From assembly GCA_025094145.1 (NCBI GenBank), contig JALLLS010000185.1, positions 1 to 14,261 on the forward strand: 14,261 nt of DNA, written 5' to 3'. Below the pieces are notes generated by a model. The model saw only the letters and a list, made by a program, of their open reading frames with translations. It did no database searches and was not told the DNA's origin. The position numbers and the translations under genes were made by a program. Source of the DNA: Spinellus fusiger. Lineage: Eukaryota > Mucoromycota > Mucoromycetes > Mucorales > Phycomycetaceae. Position 1 is the stretch's first letter; every line of letters starts with the position of its first letter. Positions 8,799 to 14,261 of the stretch are shown piece after piece.

Positions 8799-8912
8799 TT
8801 ATTACCTCATTGCATAATGGTTATACAGTTATCACCTCGTTATTGCCTCGTTATCACTTTGTTATCACTTTGTTCATCGTTTTATTGCCATTTTATTGTC
8901 ACTATTTATGGC

Positions 8913-10259
8913 TCATTCATTGGCTTTATGTGTCCGTCGAAAAGAACGTCCCTTCTTAGCATAGGATCCTCGTGTGGGACGAGACGCCCTACGTTTCCTC
9001 TGCTGTGCAGTAGCAAGACGACTTCTCTGAACAGGGAGTTTAAACTGCTCAAAGTAACGAGCACAGTCAGGACGATGACGGTGTTCCAGGAGATGAACAA
9101 AGCCCTGTAGCGGAGAAAGGGGTTCCCAAGACGAGTGAGGATGGGCCTGTAGTGTCTCTCTGTCCACTCTCACTTCTGTCGGCTCTTCTTCCGCCATCAC
9201 AATGTCTGGCTGGGGGGTGGCGGGTTGAAACTGCGCCAAGTACCGAGCGCACCGAGGACGATGCCTGTTTTCCAAGAGATGAGTAAATCCCTCCAGTGGT
9301 GAAGTGATTTCTGCAGTGTAGGAAGAAGGTCTGGAGAGGGCGGCAGTGGAAGTGTGGAGACTGTTCTTTGGCAGGAGTTGGTCTTGTGTAGAGCCAAGAA
9401 GTTCTGCCTCTACATGTTCTTCTAGTGTGTTCTTATCGACGATGCATCCACACAAGGGACAGGCCACTTGGGATGTAGGCAGGGAAGGTGTTGAGCTGGT
9501 ATGGGATGGAGGCGTCTGTCCAGTGCATTCTGAAGCATGCGTCTCGATAATGTCTTCATGAAACATGTTAAAGCACAGAGGACATTCTATACTAATATCA
9601 AGGTGGGTAGTGTTATTGTCTTCAAGGAGTTCTACAATGTCATTGTACTGCTCAAGTTCATCAATAGTACTGTTATTTGTGGATTCACCAGTGATGTGAT
9701 CTTCTTGAAGTCCTTCGATAGAGTCTTCTTCTATAGAGTCTTCTTCTATAGAGTCTTCTTCTATAAGCTCTTCACTGTAATGATTCTCCATAAGTTCATC
9801 AATGTAGTTCTCTTCCATGTGTTCCTCACTGCCATCATTTATACTTTCATTCATATCACTCCATCTATCATAATCAATATGAGTGTCCATAAGATCAAAC
9901 AAAGGAGATATATCGTCAGTAGTAGTAGTAGGCTGGTGAATCCATTCAGATACATTTTCAATTTCTACACAGTGTTCTTCAGTGGGAGATGCTTCCTTCT
10001 TAATAATCACTTCTTCTTCCTGCTGATGATCCTCTTCTTCCTGTTGTTGTTGTTGTTGTTGTTGTTGCTGCTGCTTTACTACACTGCCTCTCTTTTGTTT
10101 TCCCTTATGTTTTGAAAGTCGCTTGGGCATGATCAGTGGTTGGAACTCATCGTCACTGTCCAACAATGGCTCTGTTGACACTGGCTGCCACACACCATCT
10201 TGCTCATGACTCTTGTGTGAGTGGTGTTTCCCTTGTATCTCTGCTTCAAAAGACACCAT
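8913..10259 (-). CDS. Acidic protein with UBZ4/Rad18-like zinc finger, 448 aa
   Basis: A single open frame from ATG at 10259. Residues 45-62 are basic (KRLSKHKGKQKR), a possible nuclear signal, followed by poly-Gln (63-73) and Glu-rich sequence. Residues 150-215 are strongly acidic and include three tandem SIEED units (15-bp DNA repeats at about 9719-9765). Residues 226-245 read CPLCFNMFHEDIIETHASEC, spaced C-x2-C-x11-H-x3-C, the pattern of UBZ4/Rad18-type ubiquitin-binding fingers. A second copy, CPLCGCIVDKNTLEEHVEAE at 267-286, lacks the last Cys. Two related 25-residue motifs follow at about 320-344 and 382-406: SPLEGFTHLLENRHRPRCAR and SPLQGFVHLLEHRHRPDCAR, each followed by Y-x2-QF. The C-terminus (411-448) is very basic. 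A nuclear, ubiquitin-linked role such as DNA-damage signalling is a guess from the finger. The full protein is not recognised. Its start lies 177 bp from the divergent ELMOD start. Confidence 0.88.
   Translation of the reverse strand: MVSFEAEIQGKHHSHKSHEQDGVWQPVSTEPLLDSDDEFQPLIMPKRLSKHKGKQKRGSVVKQQQQQQQQQQQEEEDHQQEEEVIIKKEASPTEEHCVEIENVSEWIHQPTTTTDDISPLFDLMDTHIDYDRWSDMNESINDGSEEHMEENYIDELMENHYSEELIEEDSIEEDSIEEDSIEGLQEDHITGESTNNSTIDELEQYNDIVELLEDNNTTHLDISIECPLCFNMFHEDIIETHASECTGQTPPSHTSSTPSLPTSQVACPLCGCIVDKNTLEEHVEAELLGSTQDQLLPKNSLHTSTAALSRPSSYTAEITSPLEGFTHLLENRHRPRCARYLAQFQPATPQPDIVMAEEEPTEVRVDRETLQAHPHSSWEPLSPLQGFVHLLEHRHRPDCARYFEQFKLPVQRSRLATAQQRKRRASRPTRGSYAKKGRSFRRTHKANE
10041..10075 (-). 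repeat. CAA/CAG tract encoding poly-Gln in the zinc-finger gene
   Basis: Eleven consecutive Gln codons, mostly CAA with some CAG on the minus strand (TTG/CTG on the plus strand). This is a likely site of length variation between strains. Confidence 0.95.
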
Positions 10260-10436
10260 GAGAGCAAGTCAAGGAAGGTGTTTACAATTACAGCACCAGA
10301 TCATCTTGATCAGCGTCACACAGCAGCCATCCAAGCAAGTAACCTCATAACAAAATATATTCCCCTAAGAGTCGTCGGACAAATGCAAAGCGCCCTTCTT
10401 TCTCTTTCTCTTTCTTCTGATACTCTGGTGTACAGA
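10260..10436. promoter_or_regulatory. Shared intergenic region of a head-to-head gene pair
   Basis: 177 bp separate the ATG of the minus-strand zinc-finger gene (10259) and the ATG chosen for the plus-strand ELMOD gene (10437). The right side has a CTTTCTCTTTCTCTTTCTTC-like pyrimidine tract (10398-10417), typical of fungal 5' leaders. If the alternative in-frame ATG at 10383 is used, the gap shrinks to 123 bp. Co-regulation is possible but only inferred from the spacing. Confidence 0.5.
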
Positions 10437-11893
10437 ATGAAGTACATTATATGGTCCATTAAGAACAGGATTCCTTTTCCTCTTCTGTCATGGGTGTATA
10501 AGACCTACAAGTATATTCTTGGCTATCTCACTTGCACTACAGAGCTGTACCGTCTATGCCACTCTGCCACCTTGGACTCAACACAGACAGCCACTTCTTT
10601 CAAGTACCAGTGTCTTATGGACAGCGACAGCACAGGCCTACCCATACGTCTTATTTATCAAATAGGTAGATGATGATATACCAACATGGACTGACTGTGT
10701 TGATAGAGAAGTCTATTAAGAATTCCAAGTACCTTACAGTCAGTCGAGCGCAATAAATGTCTCTTAACCGCGTTACTCTTGTATAGAAAGAGCAGTCCGA
10801 GTTGAGTTCTGAAGCCTCTAGTATAGAGGCACTTATTGCTTCTATCAGTGCAAAAAAGAGATTCTTACGTGACAGTGCCCCTGGGTAAAGATACACACAT
10901 CCAAAGCAGGAGAAACTGATGGATACAGTCCAGAAGTAGATATATTGAGAATAAGTCTTTATTCTATCATAATGACCTATACACTACAGCACACCATCCA
11001 AGCACGAACATTGACTGCCTACGACTCCTTCAATCCTGTCCATGAAGCACTCCTTCTTCAGGTACAGTCTTTAGGCTCTGTCTCCTACACCTGTAACTCA
11101 CACTACTGGGGCCTAGTTGTGGGATGTATTAATGCCCCACACTTCTCTTGAGCATAGAATCAGCCATCAATGGACAGAGGCAAGGATGAACTTTGTGTGT
11201 TGATGGAATAGCCAATTCATTCTCTCTACTATTGGATTCTCTATTGAATGGATTAGATTGGATTCCAAGGCGATGATCCTGCCACTGATTTCAGAGGTAT
11301 GGGCATGCAGGGATTAGATGATCTGGTATATTTTGCACAGACCTATCCTCAAGTAGCAAAACGTGTCCTGGGCAATGCTAGTCATGGCATTGGATGGTAA
11401 GTCCCAAGGTATCGATAGGAACAGAAAACAGTCATGGATGATGCTGTGTAAGGTATCCATTTGCCATTGCTGGTATTCATACTACACGGTTCGCAGTGGA
11501 ATTGATGAAGAATCACCAATTACAATGGTTTCTTTATCGTCATGATGTTCAGACTGGTTATTCTGAATTCTATTGTAAGTGGTGTGTGTGTGTGCCTGGT
11601 TTCTTTCTTTCTTTCTTTCTTTCTTTAAATTGCTTATTGGATGACAATGGTTGCTAGGCTCTGTCTTTTCCATGTTTGATACGTTCTGGACAACCCATGC
11701 GCCTCCATTGACTGTCATGGATTTTGAAGTAGCATTTAAAAGGTTCAAAACAAAAGTTGAAGTTGAACTTTGGTTTGATCTGCTTCTTCCTCTTGAAAAA
11801 GAAAGAGTCGTCGTGGATTCTATTCGTGATACTGTGACGGTTACTACGACAGCTCATCCTACTCTAACACAGCGCAAACCCATTTTCCTCTAA
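10437..11893 (+). CDS. ELMO/CED-12 domain protein, ELMOD-type Arf-family GAP
   Basis: Eight exons: 10437-10665, 10707-10738, 10787-10884, 10929-11061, 11117-11179, 11257-11396, 11453-11574 and 11658-11893, all phases consistent, giving 350 aa. ELMOD proteins stimulate GTP hydrolysis by Arf and Arl GTPases in membrane traffic. The N-terminus (SWVYKTYKYILGYLTCTTEL, then YRLC) corresponds to the helical N-terminal part of animal ELMODs. AYDSFNPVHEALLLQLWDVL and SHQWTEIGFQGDDPATDFRG lead into the ELMO core, then YPFAIAGIHTTRFAVELM and EFYCSVFSMFDTFW. The signature W-x3-GFQ-x3-P-x-TD-F-RG-x-G-x3-L-x2-L is complete at residues 183-207, including the proposed catalytic Arg (198). Six introns are GT-AG; intron 5 (11180-11256) starts with GC. 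The exon 2/intron 2 boundary (GTCAGT donor) is the least certain. An in-frame ATG at 10383 is an alternative start. Confidence 0.9.
11599..11626. repeat. TTTC tetranucleotide microsatellite in ELMOD intron 7
   Basis: About seven TTTC units lie inside the 83-nt intron 11575-11657, just after a short GT run (11581-11594). They form an unusually strong pyrimidine tract upstream of the TTGCTAG acceptor. Confidence 0.93.
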
Positions 11894-12114
11894 ATCTCAC
11901 ACTTCTTTTTCAATAATAATAATATATTAAATGTTAGTATGCCTTGGTTTAGAATGTAACAAAAGAAGAAGAATGTAAAAGAGAGAGAGACAAAGAGAGA
12001 GACAGCCTGCTGATGCATAAAAAAAACAGAAATTAAAAAATGCAAGAGTTGGGATTGTTATGGTACAGTAGAAAAGAAAGAAGACAAAGAATAGAAATAT
12101 GCAAAGGTGAGGCC
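11894..12114. other. Convergent 3' intergenic region
   Basis: The ELMOD gene (+) and the GATA gene (-) end toward each other 221 bp apart. The gap holds AT-rich 3' UTR sequence including AATAATAATAATATATTAAA (11912-11931), a possible polyadenylation region for ELMOD, and a GAGA-rich tract at about 11981-12002. No gene was seen. Confidence 0.55.

Positions 12115-14261
<2,147 letters not shown>

Larger units (their letters stand above)
7691..8912. other. Gene-poor spacer between two minus-strand genes
   Basis: No gene is supported. A minus-strand 67-codon frame at 7961-8164 has no recognisable features. The rest consists of AT-rich DNA, the minisatellite at 8266-8335, a degenerate cluster of TTATAACCTCATAACCTCA-like words at 8340-8430, ATT-type microsatellites at about 8630-8798, and degenerate TTATCAC / CTCGTTAT words at 8825-8900. 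The right end should hold the 3' UTR of the gene ending at 8913. Confidence 0.5.

Noticed and set aside
9537..10115. 192-codon plus-strand ORF
   Set aside because: Antisense to the acidic and Gln-rich part of the zinc-finger gene; its Phe/Leu/Val-rich sequence is what GAA/GAT/CAA codons give in reverse.
11180..11220. GT donor at 11192 for ELMOD intron 5
   Set aside because: It is in phase but would insert extra residues between the signature Trp and GFQG. The GC donor at 11180 gives the exact family spacing.

Overview
The window looks like nuclear DNA of a filamentous fungus, most likely an early-diverging Mucoromycota/Mucorales-type species (inference). The reasons are: AT-rich intergenic DNA; compact genes with many very short introns (17 inferred, 39-189 nt, mostly GT-AG with CTAAC/TACTAAT/CTGAT-like branch sites); eukaryotic housekeeping genes; a Kre9/Knh1-like fungal wall domain; a two-finger GATA factor; and remnants of Tc1/mariner and TnpB/Fanzor-like elements. 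No gene is explained by one uninterrupted ORF except the zinc-finger gene at 8913-10259. The other four had to be assembled from exons by protein similarity and reading phase.

Layout. 1-941: a decayed Tc1/mariner transposase copy (+), cut by the window edge and ending in a recognisable terminal inverted repeat (TIR). 1706-2296 (-): complete four-exon gene for the spliceosomal protein SmF. About 2868-3190 (-): fragment of a TnpB/Fanzor-like zinc-ribbon transposase. 3692-4501 (-): a second, internally deleted copy of the same Tc1 family, inverted relative to the first, so the two copies flank SmF. 5074-7432 (-): six-exon gene for a 632-aa secreted protein with a signal peptide, a Kre9/Knh1-like domain, a dibasic site, a Thr-rich acidic stalk and about 25 His-x-Asn/Trp/acidic repeat modules. 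7433-8912: a 1.5-kb gene-poor spacer with an 8-bp minisatellite and ATT microsatellites. 8913-10259 (-): 448-aa nuclear-looking acidic protein with a UBZ4/Rad18-like zinc finger and a duplicated unassigned motif. 10437-11893 (+): eight-exon ELMO-domain (ELMOD-type Arf GAP) gene, head-to-head with the preceding gene across 177 bp. 12115-14261 (-): a GATA transcription factor with two GATA fingers and huge Gln/Ala tracts, truncated by the window edge and convergent with ELMOD.

These genes do not form a pathway: this is ordinary eukaryotic gene order. The least ordinary object is the secreted repeat protein. Its repeat domain has 336 consecutive residues without Lys, Arg or Cys and is made of homogenised in-frame DNA repeats. 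I do not recognise that repeat family. Other points worth a look are a GC-AG intron inside the ELMOD signature motif, a one-base slip in the GATA gene's Gln-Ala array, and an inverted pair of dead Tc1 copies that share the same inactivating change.
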